Positions 11,991 to 24,393 of a stretch of 64,000 nucleotides of DNA are shown in pieces. Position numbers and translations under genes: made by a program. The stretch comes from Ananas comosus (Eukaryota > Streptophyta > Magnoliopsida > Poales > Bromeliaceae), in NCBI RefSeq assembly GCF_001540865.1, contig NC_033623.1, positions 7,524,856 through 7,588,855 of the forward strand, given 5' to 3'. How positions within the stretch are numbered: position 1 is the first letter of the stretch; each line of letters starts with the position of its first letter. Under the pieces are notes generated by a model. The model searched no databases. It was not told the origin of the DNA and worked only from the letters and a program-made list of their open reading frames with translations.

Positions 11991-14664
11991 TGTCACGCCC
12001 CGGGACCGGCGGAGGCCCTCCCGGTAGCGTGCCCAGACCCGCCATATGTCTGCACATATAAGGCGTCTACAACAAAAGCGAAAGTAAAAGCAAGAGATAG
12101 AACAAATATAGGAAATGAAATAACTAGCAACTAATGATATCAGAGCAAGTACAGATCTATCGTCTACACCAAGTAAAGAAATAAAGCTAGACAATAAAAG
12201 AAGCCATAAGTAGTACAATATCTATCTCAAAAGTACAACAACGGTGGTCTCTAGTACACTGGTAGAACTCTCAACCTCCCGCAAAAGGAAACAAAAATCG
12301 AGAGGTAGACCACCTAGCAACTCGTCCTCGAAGGAAGCTAGCTCGAAGCAACTCCCTTCCCGCGATCCCTGGCCTCACCCTGAGTGGAAGGCTCTGTAAA
12401 ACATCGAGAAAAAGAGGGCGTGAGAACTATAATTTATAGTTCCCAGTGGGCAATTACTGACCTCAGCTCTAAGCACCACTAGGCCCCAAAAGGAAAGGGT
12501 AAGTACTATAGCAATAATAAGAGTAATAGCAACAACAATACGAAAGCATAAATGAAGTGCTAAACCGCTATATCTCAAGTAAACATGATGTCATGGTGAT
12601 GTACATCTCGTCCATGTTTAGATAATATGTCAATAGCATAAAGAGTAAGCTCTAACCAAGCAACGAGTATCTACGATGCATAATGAAAACGGTAAGTACG
12701 CTATATGCCAATGCTAGTAATCATGGCATTGTCAAGTATCGAACTACTAAACCATCTAGTAGGTGAATTATTATATTTGCAAACTGTCGATTGTCCATTT
12801 CCAATTGGGGACTTCTACCAATAGGATAGTCCAGTTGTGCCGCCTAAGTGCCTGTGGGTTAGCCGACATTCCTACTTCTGGATGTGTCTTCCCACTCGGA
12901 CCGTAGGCTTCTCAATACCGCCACGAACGAACATAGTCGCGTAGGCTAACTCCGGATGCCGGTCGGCTTGTAGGAGCGACCTCACAAGCATGATGACGAA
13001 TAGCCACAAATGGCAGCAAGCATTGTCAAGTTCAAATAATCCAACATCATGGTCCCTAACATGGTATCATATACTAGCATCGCCGAAGATTTACTAAGTC
13101 ACAAGTATGAAGTTTCAAAGTTTGCTACGCGTCTAGTGCCCTGATGAAACTTAGGCAATTTGATGTTCGACATGTTTTCCAAATCCCTCAATGCCCTATC
13201 TATAAATTCACACAAGTCCTGAGCTCAATGATCGCTGATGAACTTAGGCTCTCCAATTTCACATGATATCAAGTTCGATGCCTACATATGAAGCAATTGT
13301 CATCTTCATGTCTCAATTAAACTTATGTTTAAACGCATGATCATAGCTCATTTATCTCTAGAACCATGAAATCAAACCCCTATAGAATGCTAAATGCAAC
13401 GCAAGATCTCCCAAACAACTCCTCTACTACATAGAGTCCAAAGATACATCATATATAACATATGTTAAGCATTCTAAAAATCATAATAAATACATTTAAT
13501 TGAAAATGCATAGATTAATTAGTAACAAAGCACTTATCCACAAATATGAGATTTTCTCATATCAAAGGCTAGGTCAAACCCACGACGACAAACGAAGCTT
13601 TTCGGTTGCTCCGATGGAGGTATCATAGCTTCCTAGCACCCTAGGAATATCAAAAGGGTGTCATCAATCGATACGAAGAGTAATAAGCTCGATCCTTTAA
13701 CCTAGGAGCAAAAAGGGTCAAACTCACCTCAAAGTAGAAATCTTCTATTAAGCTCCAAAGAGAGCTAGGTTCAACCAATCAAGCAAGGAAGCTTCTAAAC
13801 CACAATCTAGTCTCTTAAAGCCTAGAATCAAAATCCCTAAATAAACCTAAGTATCAATCTAGGGTTCGCACATCAAAATTTTCAGCAAAAATATGATCAA
13901 AGCGTCAAATCATGTTGCTAACCTCTCTAGAAGCTTCAAATCAAAGCTACCAAATGCTTAGGTTCCAGATCTCTTCCTCCACTTAGCTCCAATCCAAGCT
14001 CTTGGCTTCAACCATGGTGGAATAGACCAAAAGCGAAAAAGGAGAGAAGAATCTATCAAAAACATGCAAAAAGGGGATCAAATCCAAGTGGTAAGGGTGG
14101 AGAGGATTCCCTTACTTTTTCCCTGCAGTGGAGAGCTCAAAGAAAGGCCTAGAGAGTGGGTGTGATATAAGAGACCCACAAACGCAAAAAACACCCTGCC
14201 AGTACAAACTGTGCAGAATTTGTCCTCTGTCCGGTACACGCGGATCTTGTACCGGTACAAGAGCTACGAAATGGAAAACAAAGGCTCGGTGCGTGTCCTG
14301 CGGCACTGTACCGTGTAAAGACCCGATGGCTGTACGGTACACATCAACTTGTACCGGTACAAGACCATCCTATGTACCGTACAAGGACTGTGAAAATGCA
14401 AACCGAGGCTCGGGTTTGCGAGTTCTCGGTCGTGTACGGGTACAGGCCCACCTGTACCGGACAGCCCGCAGACAGCCAATCGAGAGGCTGACCAAAATTC
14501 AAATTTCTGCGGTTTTGGTGCAAGGCTTTTTACCACATCCTCCTCGGGACCCGTGCCATAGGTCGGAACACAGTCAGACCTACAGACTATGAAAAAATCT
14601 CCGGATATCTGTCCAAGCACTCGGAACTCGCAATTTTGCAAGGTCCAGTGGTCAGCATGGGGCA
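11991..14664 (-). mobile_element. Solo LTR B, inverted and nested in LTR A
   Basis: It begins TGTCACGCCCCGGGACC at 11991, the reverse complement of the shared LTR terminus, and runs to the reversed LTR start near 14641-14664 (TTTGCAAGGTCCAGTG, then a disturbed end). It contains no coding region or second LTR. The conserved hairpin is at 12424-12442. A damaged ACCGGT array lies at 14240-14470 with two perfect palindromes and several that have lost one or two bases. I could not find a clean target duplication, so the right edge is uncertain by about 15 bp. Confidence 0.75.
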
Positions 14665-15720
14665 CTGCGATACATTCCATGTTATTAGAATGAGGATTGT
14701 ACTTGCGACGATTGTTGACTACTTGCCAGTGCTCTATTCGCCAATGCTTGTGAGGGTCGTTCCCTACAAGCCGGCACTCCGGAGATAGCCATCGCGATAC
14801 ATATTCGCCGTGCGGGATTGTGCGCCGAAGTGGATTGCCGTGGACAGGCTCATCCCTAGGGTGGGGATGATGACTACACGGGGCCATTAGGCTCGGCACC
14901 GGCCAGACAGCCTACGGGTGGGTCTCAGGGCCATAGACAGCCTTCGGGTGGGTCTCTTCAGATTGGGCTATATATATATATATATCCATTATGACATGTG
15001 GACAGATGACGACTTAGTGTACTACTTGGACATTGATTAGAATAGTAAACAACGGAACTTCACTATTTCACATTGTGAACATCATGATAGTTGGAGACAT
15101 TTACTTTATGCATAGTTGCTTTCATACTTATGCTATTCATGCTAAGTAGAGATATCATGTCGTAGTAGGTTACATATTTACTTACCTGTCGCCTTTCTAC
15201 TTTTATTGTCACTGACATATTTTGTAGCTTTGGGCCTTGTGGTGCATGCACTGAAGTCAGTAATTGCCCACTGGGAACTATTTTTAATAGTTCTCATGTC
15301 CTCGTTTTATGGTTTCCTTTTCAGAGCCTTCGGCACCGGCGGAGGCACGGGATCGCGGCAAGGGGATCGCGTAGCTAGCTAGCGAGGAGCTTACTTGCCT
15401 AGGTGGTTTACTCTTTCTTTTGTAGTTGAGAGAGAGTGAGAGTTTTGTACCCTGTATAGAGACCACCTATGTATCTACTCTTAGCACTTGTATTTGGAAT
15501 TTCCTCTTGTATTTACTTTATGCCTTATTTAGTGGATTTACAGCTTTTCCTCACCCTTTGTTGTAGCATTTAGACATTTATTATGCTCTGATACTCCTAG
15601 ATGTCTTTTATTATTGCTTTTATTATTGTTGTTTTTAGACGCCTTATATGTTGAAGACATATGGCGGGTCTGGGCACGCGCCGGGCGGGCTTCCGCTGGG
15701 TCCCGGGGCGTGACAGGTGG

Positions 15721-18700
15721 TCTGTACCGGTAAGAAGTGAGCAGACGTAGTTAGTCTGTCCACTATCATCCAAATAGCATCGAAACCACTCTGTGCTCTA
15801 GGCAATCCCATGACAAAATCCATCATGATCTGCTCCCATTTCCACTCGGGCACTGGCAGACTCTGAAGCTTGCCAGTAGGTATCTGATGCTCTGCCTTTA
15901 CTTGTTGGCAAGTCAGACACTGAGCTACAAATCTGCCAATGTCTCTTTTTATTCCATTCCACCAGAATTGTGCCTTCAAATCCTTATACATCTTGGTTCC
16001 AGTAGGGTGAACCGTATAAGGTGAACAATGAGCCTCTTTCAAAATATTCTCTCGGATCTCTGAATCCACAGGCACACAGTCGATCCCTGTACTGCAGTAC
16101 TCCTGAACTGTCCACAGCAAAACCCACAGCCTGTCCCCTCTCTAATTGCTCTCGAATGCTCAGTAAGTGCGAGTCTCAATTTTGTTTCTCCCGGATCATA
16201 TCGAACAGAGTGGGCTGCAAGACCATAGACATCAGTCTCGCAGTAGACCCAGGGGACAGAACCTCAAGTCTCAACTGCTGTAGCTCCACAAGCAACGGAG
16301 TAATCATCGTGGAACGGAGTAATCATCAGGCTCAAGCTCTGCACTTACTTCCTGCTTAACGCATCTGCCACCACATTTGCCTTGCCGGGATGATACTGAA
16401 TACTAATGTCATATTCCTTCAGTAACTCCAACCACCGGCGTTGCCTCAGATTCAACTCCTTTTGGGTGAACAAATACTTGAGACTTTTATGATCAGTAAA
16501 CATCTCGCAGCGCTCGCCATACAAGTAATGCCGCCACAACTTTAATGCAAAAACCACTGCAGCGAGCTCCAAGCCATGCGTAGGGTAATTCTTCTCGTAA
16601 TCCTTCAATTGTCGGGCAGCATAAAAAATTACCCTACCATGCTGCATCAACACACAGTCCAAACCACTATGCGATGCATCACTATAGATCACAAATCCTT
16701 CCCCCATCACAGGAAGGGCAAGGATAGGAGCCGACGTCAACCTCTGTCGCAACTCATCAAAACTCCTCTGACAATCCTCATTCCAGATGAACTTAATTTC
16801 TTTACGAGTCAATCGAGTGAGGGGTATGGAAAGCTTCCCAAAGCCTTCCACAAACCGACGGTAATATCCAGCAAGTCCAAGAAAACTCCGCACCTCTGTC
16901 ACCGTCGTCGGTCTGGGCCAATCCTGAATAGCATCAATCTTCTTCGGGTCCACTGCTACTCCAATTGCAGAAATCACATGGCCCAAGAAAGCAACCTCCC
17001 GTAACCAGAACTCGCACTTCTTCAACTTGGCATACAACATCTTCTCTCTCAGAAGCTGTAGTACAATCCTCAAGTGCTCCTTATGCTCGGTATCACTCCG
17101 GGAGTATATAAAAATGTTATCTATAAACACAACCACAAATCTATCCAGCAACGGCTTGAACACTCTGTTTATTAAATCCATAAATGCAGCAGGAGCATTT
17201 GTCAATCCAAATGGCATCACGGTAAACTTATAATGCCCGTACTGAGTCCGAAAAGCCGTCTTGCGAACATCCTCGGCCCTCACCCTCAACTGGTGGTAAC
17301 CTGACTGAAGATCAATCTTCGAGAAGACACAAGATTCTTGCAGCTAATTAAACAAATCATCGATGCGGCAAAGGATACTTGTTCTTAATAGTAACTTTAT
17401 TCAGCTCCCTGTAATCCACACACAATCTAAGTGAACCATCCTTTGTCTTCACGAATAACACCGGCGCTCCCCAAGGTGACACACTGGGTCTCACATACCC
17501 CTTATCCATCAGATCCTGAAGCTGTGCCTTTAGCTCTCTCAGCTCTGCCGGTGCCATTTGATAAGGTGCCTTCGAGATTGGTGCAGTTCCAGAAACTACA
17601 TCAATCACAAACTCGATCTCTCTCTCCGGCGGCATCGTCATCAACTCCGGGAAAAACACATCCGAAATCTCACGGACTATAGGGATATCCTCGAGTCCCG
17701 GCGCCGCCGTAGGCACCTCCACAACCGTAGCAAGAAAAGCAACACATTCTCTACTCATCAGTTGTCGAGCCCTCACCGAAGATATCCAAGTGGCAAACAA
17801 CGTACTCCTGCAGCCTTTAAAACTGAACTCCTCCTGGCCTGGCTCGCGGAACATCACAGTTCTCGCTCCACAATCGATAGTACCATAGTACCGCGCCAGC
17901 CAATCCATACCGAGCACAACGTCAAAGTCCTGCAGCTGCCCTAAGACCAACAGGTTTGCGGACATGATCCTAAGACCAACAGGTTTGCGGACATGATCCA
18001 AAAATCTAACTGCACCGGACATGACCAACAACACTCCGCAACCTGTAAAACATGGTCGGGGATCTGCACCTTTCGTGCATGAGACAATGACCCTAACTCT
18101 AGACCACACAACAATGCAAATGCTTGGCTAATAAAAGAATGCGATGCACCGGTATCAAAAAGTGTACGAGCTCTAATGCCGAAAATCAAAATGATACCTG
18201 CCACCACTCGGTCGGTTGCTGTAGAATTCTCCACCTGAGCTGCATATACCTTGCTGCTCGGAGCTTGCTGTCGTCGCTTACCCTGACGCGGTACAGATGC
18301 TCTATCCTCCTCACGGTAACTCGGCGGTACCTCGTAAGACTGCTGGGGTGCTGGCTGAGCTGATGCTGTCGATGGTGCTGGTGATGCTGCTCGGGGACAA
18401 GCTGACCTCATGTGTCTAGGCTGACCACAAGTAAAATAGCGGCCCTCTCTATGCTACTCGACTATCCTCCGTTATCTGGAAAGGGATGCTTTCTTTCCTG
18501 ACTCTGCCCCGGCACCTGAGTCCTCTCCCGAATAGATGCATCACCTCGCTCTACTCACAGGGCATGCTCTATAGACGCGTCCAAGGTCCTCAACCTTTGC
18601 GCCTATACAAACCTGAAAATCTCGGGTCTCAAACCTCGCTCAAATAGGTAAACCCTGTGCTCCTCATCCCTGGCCACAAATGGGACATAGTTCAGAAGTC

Positions 18701-19355
18701 GAGTAAACTCTCGGATGTACTCCTGAACTATCCGCTCCCCCTGCTTGATCTTCTTCAGATCCTCCTCGAGCTTCTGCTTTACATTATTGGGAAAATACAT
18801 CCTATACAGTATGCCACAGAACTCATCCCATCTCATCTACGAAGACACCACCAACCCGTAGTCTCTCATCACGCTCCTCCACCATGCATATGCATCACTT
18901 GCCAAGCAGTGAACTCCCAGGTGTACTTGCTCCCGCTCAGGAATGAACAGATCCTCAAACAGTTTCTCCATCATGCTGATCTAGCTCTGAACCCTGGCCT
19001 CTGTGCAACTGCCATCATAGGTCGGCGGATCAAAACGACGAAAGCAGGCAAGTCTCTCAGCTATCCGCTCCTGCTCAGCCTCAGTCAGCTGTGGTGCCTC
19101 ACCAAAAGATGCAACTGGTGCTGTAGGAATTGACACTGGTGGAGGTACTGTTGCAGTTGGGGCTGCCACTGGACTAGTCGGAGGTGGAACTGGCTGCTCT
19201 GGTGCTGTACTCTGCGGCAGAGATAACTTCCTACACATCTTCTGTAACAACGCCGCCTACTGCCTCGTCACCTCTGTCAAGGCAGCAAACTGCTCACTCA
19301 GATCAGGGGGTGTACTCGTCTCTGGTCGTGCACTGGGCTCTGCCTGCTCAGGCAT
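15721..19355 (-). pseudogene. G1 gag-protease-RT-RNase H-integrase N-terminus (degenerate)
   Basis: This is the 5' part of a Ty3/gypsy polyprotein. Gag starts at ATG 19355 but meets TAG at 19257-19259. The capsid core is at 18603-18836 (EEDLKKIKQGERIVQEYIRE). A zinc-knuckle remnant near 18410-18460 has its first Cys replaced by Tyr. Protease FDTGASHSF lies near 18140, followed by a 29-bp tandem duplication (17941-17998) that shifts the frame. RT has [19 protein letters not shown], and the catalytic motif reads FIDN rather than FIDD (16345-17289). RNase H has [10 protein letters not shown]. The integrase zinc finger and start of the core lie at 15721-16120 ([11 protein letters not shown], then VDRLTTSAHF). 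Several frame changes make it non-functional. Its 5' LTR is displaced by the G2 insertion at 19376. Confidence 0.92.
17941..17998. repeat. 29-bp exact tandem duplication in G1 protease
   Basis: Two identical 29-bp copies starting CTAAGACCAACAGGTTTGCG lie back to back. Because 29 is not a multiple of 3, the copy shifts the reading frame between protease and RT. Confidence 0.95.
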
Positions 19356-19375
19356 CACAAGAGGTGCGGCACGAT

Positions 19376-22148
19376 TGTAACATACCAGATTTTGGTATAA
19401 AAATAAAAAATAAATAAAAATAGTGTGAGAAACTATTTTTATTTGATTTATAGAAGTAAAACATAAGTCAGAAGTGACTTGTGCTGAAATCGGAATGAAA
19501 ACAGAAGATCTAGAATTTTCTGTTGGAAACGGGACAAATAAATTAGCAGAAAGTGCACAATCTCAGAAAATTATGAAAAGTAGAGGATAAGTGGGAAATA
19601 TTTTTATGAGGCTAGATTTAAAATTTCATATTTTTCTGACACCCGTAGAGTGAGAAATAAAATCCGACAGCTATCTGATAAAGATTACAGTTCGGTACAG
19701 TTTTCAGTGACCAAACGAGGTCGAAACTGAAAACTTAAGATATATTCTTACTTAGTACGTTAAACAGAGCCTGTCTGTCAGATTTGAGCCCAAACGGACA
19801 TTCAGAAGGGCTCCAACTGTTCCGAACTGCTAAACTGCTGCCCGAAATGAATAGTGTAATTGTTGAGGGGCTATATTGTAAAAGAGCATTGCTCTTCTTC
19901 CTCCCTCAACCGTGCAGCCCCGACACACCCGCACGCCATAGACACACACACGCAAGGAGAGGAGAAAGAGAATCCTCCCTTATCTCTCTCTAAATTCTCT
20001 CCCAAAAGAGAGGGTTTTGGTGGAGAAGGAAGCTTGGAGGAAAGTTATCTTTTTCATCTTCCTCTTTAGCCATTGGAGAGCAAGCTTTGAAGGTAAGCTT
20101 CAAAACTCTTTAATGGCATTTCTCCCTAGTTTGGTTTTTAAGCTCTAAGAATGGGTTTGAGGTATTCTAGCATGCTAATTAGAGGTTTGATGCTTGAAAC
20201 CAAGGCTCTAATGGTGGGTTTTTACCTAGTAGTAAACCTAGGGATCAAAATGTAATTTTTGGAAATATGATGATTTGATCTAAATTGAACCTATATAAAC
20301 CTAATTGCTAGGTAAACGAACGCGCCGGCGAAGTCGGTTCGGCGATTCGTCGAGCCGGTGCGAAGTTATTAAAGAAACGGACGTTTAGGCTTCATTTCCG
20401 CCTGGAGGGCCGAGGCGACATCGTAAACTCATGAAAACGGATTTGAAGCATCGTGGCACATAACCGAAGACCTTTAATTTCTGGATCGTGAATTGGAGGC
20501 CGTTTGGGTGGTCGCGCGAGAGATCGGGCCAAACCGGGTGCCGGGTGCCGCTGGCGGCCGATTGCAAGTGTCGACAAGCAATCGGAAAGTATTTTGAGGT
20601 GGGTTGTGTTTACCGAAGTGACTAAGTCACCTTCATGTCAAAGTGAAACATGAGATTCATATAGATGCATATTATTATGTATGCTAATTGATAGTGCATG
20701 ATGATGCATTGAAGTGCATGCTAGTTGATAATGAAAAATTGATATGTTGAAGTATGTGCTAGATGATATTGCATATGAACACATGATGACATGATATAGA
20801 GAACATGAACATACAAATGAATGTTAACGCTTTGTTAATCATGTGAGTTATGAGATCATGTTGGATAATGCTTAGTGACATAATGAGAAATTGTTAATTA
20901 TATATACACGTTAGCATTATGTAAATGTATGCTAGTTGGTAGAACACATACTAGTGATAATTGCATAATAATGCATTGGAAAGTACATGCTAGAAACTAG
21001 ATGCAAGCGAGATATATATGTGCATTGGAATGTATGCTAGGTGCATGTAGCATTATGTGAGCCGGTTGGATAAAATGCATAAGTGCATCATGTGAATACA
21101 TGTTAAATGGTATGGCATATTAACACTATGAAAAATATATGCTAGAGGAAAATGTTTAGTGACGTACTAAGAATATGTAGCTATAACTCGATGTGGACAA
21201 TTAGGTGTCAACTAGATCGAGTGGCATTAACTTAGTGTATTAAACATAGGTCAAATGTAAACCTAGGGTCGAGAACCTAGGAGGAGCAAGAATGGCATTT
21301 AACCTAGTGTCGTGAACCTAGGTTAGATCGAGTGGCATTAACCTAGTGTCATGAACATAGGTTGACATTGATCCTAGTGTTGTTGAACCTAGAGTTAATA
21401 AAAATCTAGGTAAAGAGGTATTAACCTAGTTTAAAGAACATAGGTTATGTGATGAGGGCGTTAAACCTAGAGTCGGGTAGACCTAGGGTAGAAAGTGCAT
21501 TGGATCTAGATAGGTCGATATCATAGGGTTTGAGATTACCCTAGAGACTTGGAAAGTCGATTCCGGAATCTTAGGATTGTGAACTCGTTAGTTCTAAAGC
21601 CGTGGGGGAAGTTGGCAATGTTCTCCTCCCACTGGATGAACTTCGAGGATGCGCTTAAGGCTGATTCGAGGCCGCGGGTCGAGTGCGGCAGGGTTCCCCC
21701 TCCCGTCGGCAGAATCGTGCTTCGCTAGGGTTGTGTGTGGCAGGTCCCCTTGCCTATCGGGGGTCTTGGGCCGCGGGGTGAGTATGTGGCATAATCCCCT
21801 TCCCACCGGAAAGATCCCTGACCACGGGTGTACGCAGCTCTGGGCGACCCGTTGGGCGATGAGTGTATAGATTGAAGGCTGAGGTTCGAGTGAGGATTCC
21901 TCTACCTCGAGCAGGACAGAGCGCGGACTATCCGTAGTTGATTGACTCGAGGCCGAGTCGGGTGGCTAGTGGTAATGTGATGGATCTAAGGTAATAGAAA
22001 CCTAAGAGGTTAGTTGGATCTGAGCGAGATAGCAAGATAGAAGTAGAATCAAGTGATTTACTTATGATAGTTGCATAATTGCATTGTTGCATATAGCATG
22101 GCATTGTTGTAATTCTGAGGCAAAGCATGGTTTCATTAATTGCATAAT

Positions 22149-22190
<42 letters not shown>

Positions 22191-22757
22191 GTTTATTGAG
22201 CTAACCTGCATTGCCTCCTTTGAACCTGATGGCCGAGCTTTTCCCTTGGGTGGCCGTACCCACTGAGAACCATGGAGTTGGTTCTCACCCTACGTTGTTT
22301 TGGGGTGTTTACAGGTTCGCACGTGAGCGGCGTGGCGGCGCGAGGAAAGGGTGTGGCTCTGTTGATAGCGCCCTACCCCAAAGACTAGAGCTAGAAGTAC
22401 CCCGTCGACATCGCTTAGGGGTTAAGAAAATGAAAAGAACATAATGTATCAAATTTGTAGTAAGTAAATATTGTAATAACTTAGATTGCATTTGGATGAA
22501 AAGAATGGTGGTTGAGATATAAAATGCATGAATGTGAATGAATGTAATAACATAGGATGTGTTTATGTTGTTTGATACCTTCCTTATGCAATCTTGATTG
22601 AAATGTGTTCCTGTTTGGAGCTTCGTACATTGTATTGATTGCAATGCCTTGAACGTACAGGGGAGACTCTGTTCGCAGTACAGGGAAAACCCTGTCCGTT
22701 CGGCGGTCTGTCGGCGTGCCCGAATCTGATCAAACAGGCGGGGCTCGGGGCGTGACA
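19376..22757 (+). mobile_element. 5' LTR (C) of gag-only element G2
   Basis: Starts TGTAACATACCAGATTTT and ends GGGGCGTGACA, about 3.38 kb. It is followed after 7 nt by a tRNA-Met type primer site. The 5 bp before it (ACGAT, 19371-19375) would be the target copy, but the partner is missing because the element is cut at 25070. It lies 21 bp upstream of the G1 gag start codon. Internal features are diverged direct repeats rich in TGCATGCTAG-like words (about 20660-21130), CCTAGG/ACCTAGGT repeats (21200-21490), a set of about four GGCAGGTTCCCC-like repeats (21610-21800), a (TA)n at about 22150-22187 and the conserved hairpin at 22265-22286. LTR K at 52336 is a relative. Confidence 0.88.
22150..22187. 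repeat. (TA)n microsatellite in LTR C
   Basis: About 19 TA units. Confidence 0.9.
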
Positions 22758-22764
22758 GATAAGA

Positions 22765-22776
22765 TGGTATCAGAGC
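22765..22776 (+). promoter_or_regulatory. Primer-binding site of G2 (tRNA-iMet)
   Basis: TGGTATCAGAGC is the classical complement of the plant initiator Met tRNA 3' end and lies 7 nt after the LTR terminus. Confidence 0.9.
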
Positions 22777-23121
22777 ATAAAGTAGAGAATGGAGAAATGG
22801 TTTAGATGACCTAGGAGACCCTAGGATAGTAAAAACCATAGAGGCTAAGGTTCGTGAGAGACGAGGACTTGAGACGTGTGGCGAAAGGATTATGGATTGG
22901 GTAGTGTTATTAACCTCTAAGACGGATATTAGAGGTAGACTTGAGGTGTGCTCTATTCTCAACCAAGGGAGTTCATGTTGGCGCACGACAACATGAAACC
23001 AAGCGATGAGAATAGACGCCCTCGCATGACTTTCGCCTGATTGACTTTTGAGTTTTGTTAATGGTTTCGTGTTTGACCCTGAGGGTCGAGAGCTAATCGA
23101 GTTGTCCTGTTTCAGGAAGCG

Positions 23122-24393
23122 ATGGCACCGCGCAGGCGATCTTCATCCAGATCGGCGCGAGGCGGGACAAGTGATGTCCCTGAGCAAGTCGAGGCGAGCG
23201 GAGACCCGATGCTCCGTGAGCAGTTGAATACGCTCATGGGCGTAGTGCAGCGCCAAGAGGAGCAGATCAAGGAGCTCCATGAGTTGTTGGCACGACAGGC
23301 TGCGGCGGCTCCGCCGGTAGCTGCGCGTCGTGTACCGTCAAGAGCAGCGGTGGATTTGGGGGCTGTGGCCCCTGGTTCTGTAGGGATGGAGGCGGAACGG
23401 GAACGAGCTGTGGCAGTGCTCATGGCTTTCAAGAAATTTAAGCCGCCTACCTTTCACGGAGAGTCGGTGGATCCGTGGATCATGGAGATGTGGATTGACT
23501 CCATGGAGACTCTCTTTGAGAGCTTGTATACCTTGGAACGAGACAAGGTGAACCTAGCTGCACATTGCTTAGAGAAGTCGGCGAAGGTGTGGTGGAAAGA
23601 CGTCAAACGGGATCGAACGCCTAGTCTCCCTCCTATGACTTGGGATAAGTTTCGGGGATTGGTATTCTCCGCGTATTTCCCCGACAGTGAGAAAAAAAGG
23701 CTTCAAGAGAGATTCAGGAAGCTGCGCCAGGGAGACCGTACTGTGAGGGAATATGAACAGGAATTCACCCGTATTGTGAATTGTGTTCCATATGTGATGC
23801 AGGATAACAAGGACAAGGCGGATTGCTTTGTGCGGGGACTTCGGCCGGAAGTGTTCCATTATGTGCATCCATTCAAGTTGCAGACATTTGCCGAGGTCGT
23901 GGACCGAGCCTTGTGGGTAGAGCAAAGCGATGACTTCGTGTGAGAGGAGCGCGAGTTTGATGAGCAAGAAGCTAAAGCAGTGCGACTGAGAGACCGTTCA
24001 GGTGGTCAATCAAGTTCTAGGTGACCCACGAATCAGTCACAGTCTTGAACCCCGAAGTTGTCTCCTAGCCGGTCTTCTTCGGGATGTGTGATTTGTGGTG
24101 GATCCTATAGTGCGCGGCGATGTGCGCTGCGAGAGGGAAGATGTTTTTATTGTGGGCAAGCAGGCCACACGAAGTTTGATTGTCCCATGGACAATGGACA
24201 ACCCTCGCCGATAGCGATGGCATTCCACTCATCGGGACAGCCCGTGGATGTGCAACCTTTGGCACGGTCTGGAGAGCGAGGTGTGAGGATTGGGCAGCCG
24301 GAGGGCGCGCGGCGAGTGCAAAGTAGCCAGACATACGTGACCCAGGTTGCGGAACCTGCTGCTGCTAGGGATATCATCGCAGGTATGATTTAA
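23122..24393 (+). pseudogene. G2 Gag (capsid and zinc knuckle) with stop codons
   Basis: Gag forms the particle that packages element RNA. ATG 23122 opens a 273-codon frame starting MAPRRRSSSRSARGG, with an N-terminal coiled-coil-like Gln/Glu segment. A retrotransposon capsid core follows (FKPPTFHGESVDPWIMEMW, then LRQGDRTVREYEQEFTRIV). Its TGA at 23941, and two more TGA codons before 24060, sit in a frame that otherwise continues to zinc knuckles: the first is damaged (CVICGGSYSARRC), the second intact (CFYCGQAGHTKFDC). At least the first TGA fits a CGA-to-TGA change. The frame ends just as the protease would begin (AGMI), with no protease, RT or integrase after it. Confidence 0.9.

Larger units (their letters stand above)
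10540..15715 (+). mobile_element. Solo LTR A (itself interrupted by LTR B)
   Basis: It starts TGTAATACACTGGATC and ends GGGGCGTGACA, and is flanked by a 5-bp target duplication GGTGG (10535-10539 and 15716-15720). Removing the nested LTR B leaves about 2.5 kb with no internal coding region, primer site or second LTR, so it is a solo LTR left by LTR-LTR recombination. It contains an ACCGGT palindrome array at about 10733-10905, the conserved hairpin at 15275-15293, a TTTTCAG acceptor-like site soon after, and a block shared with LTRs H, J and L around 14735-14850. It interrupts the G1 integrase. Confidence 0.88.

Noticed and set aside
15716..15740. The target site of LTR A lies next to TACCGGTA in the G1 integrase, the same palindrome as in the LTR itself.
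   Set aside because: A single event; other insertions here (CCAAC, TTCTC) have no such motif, so targeting is not supported.
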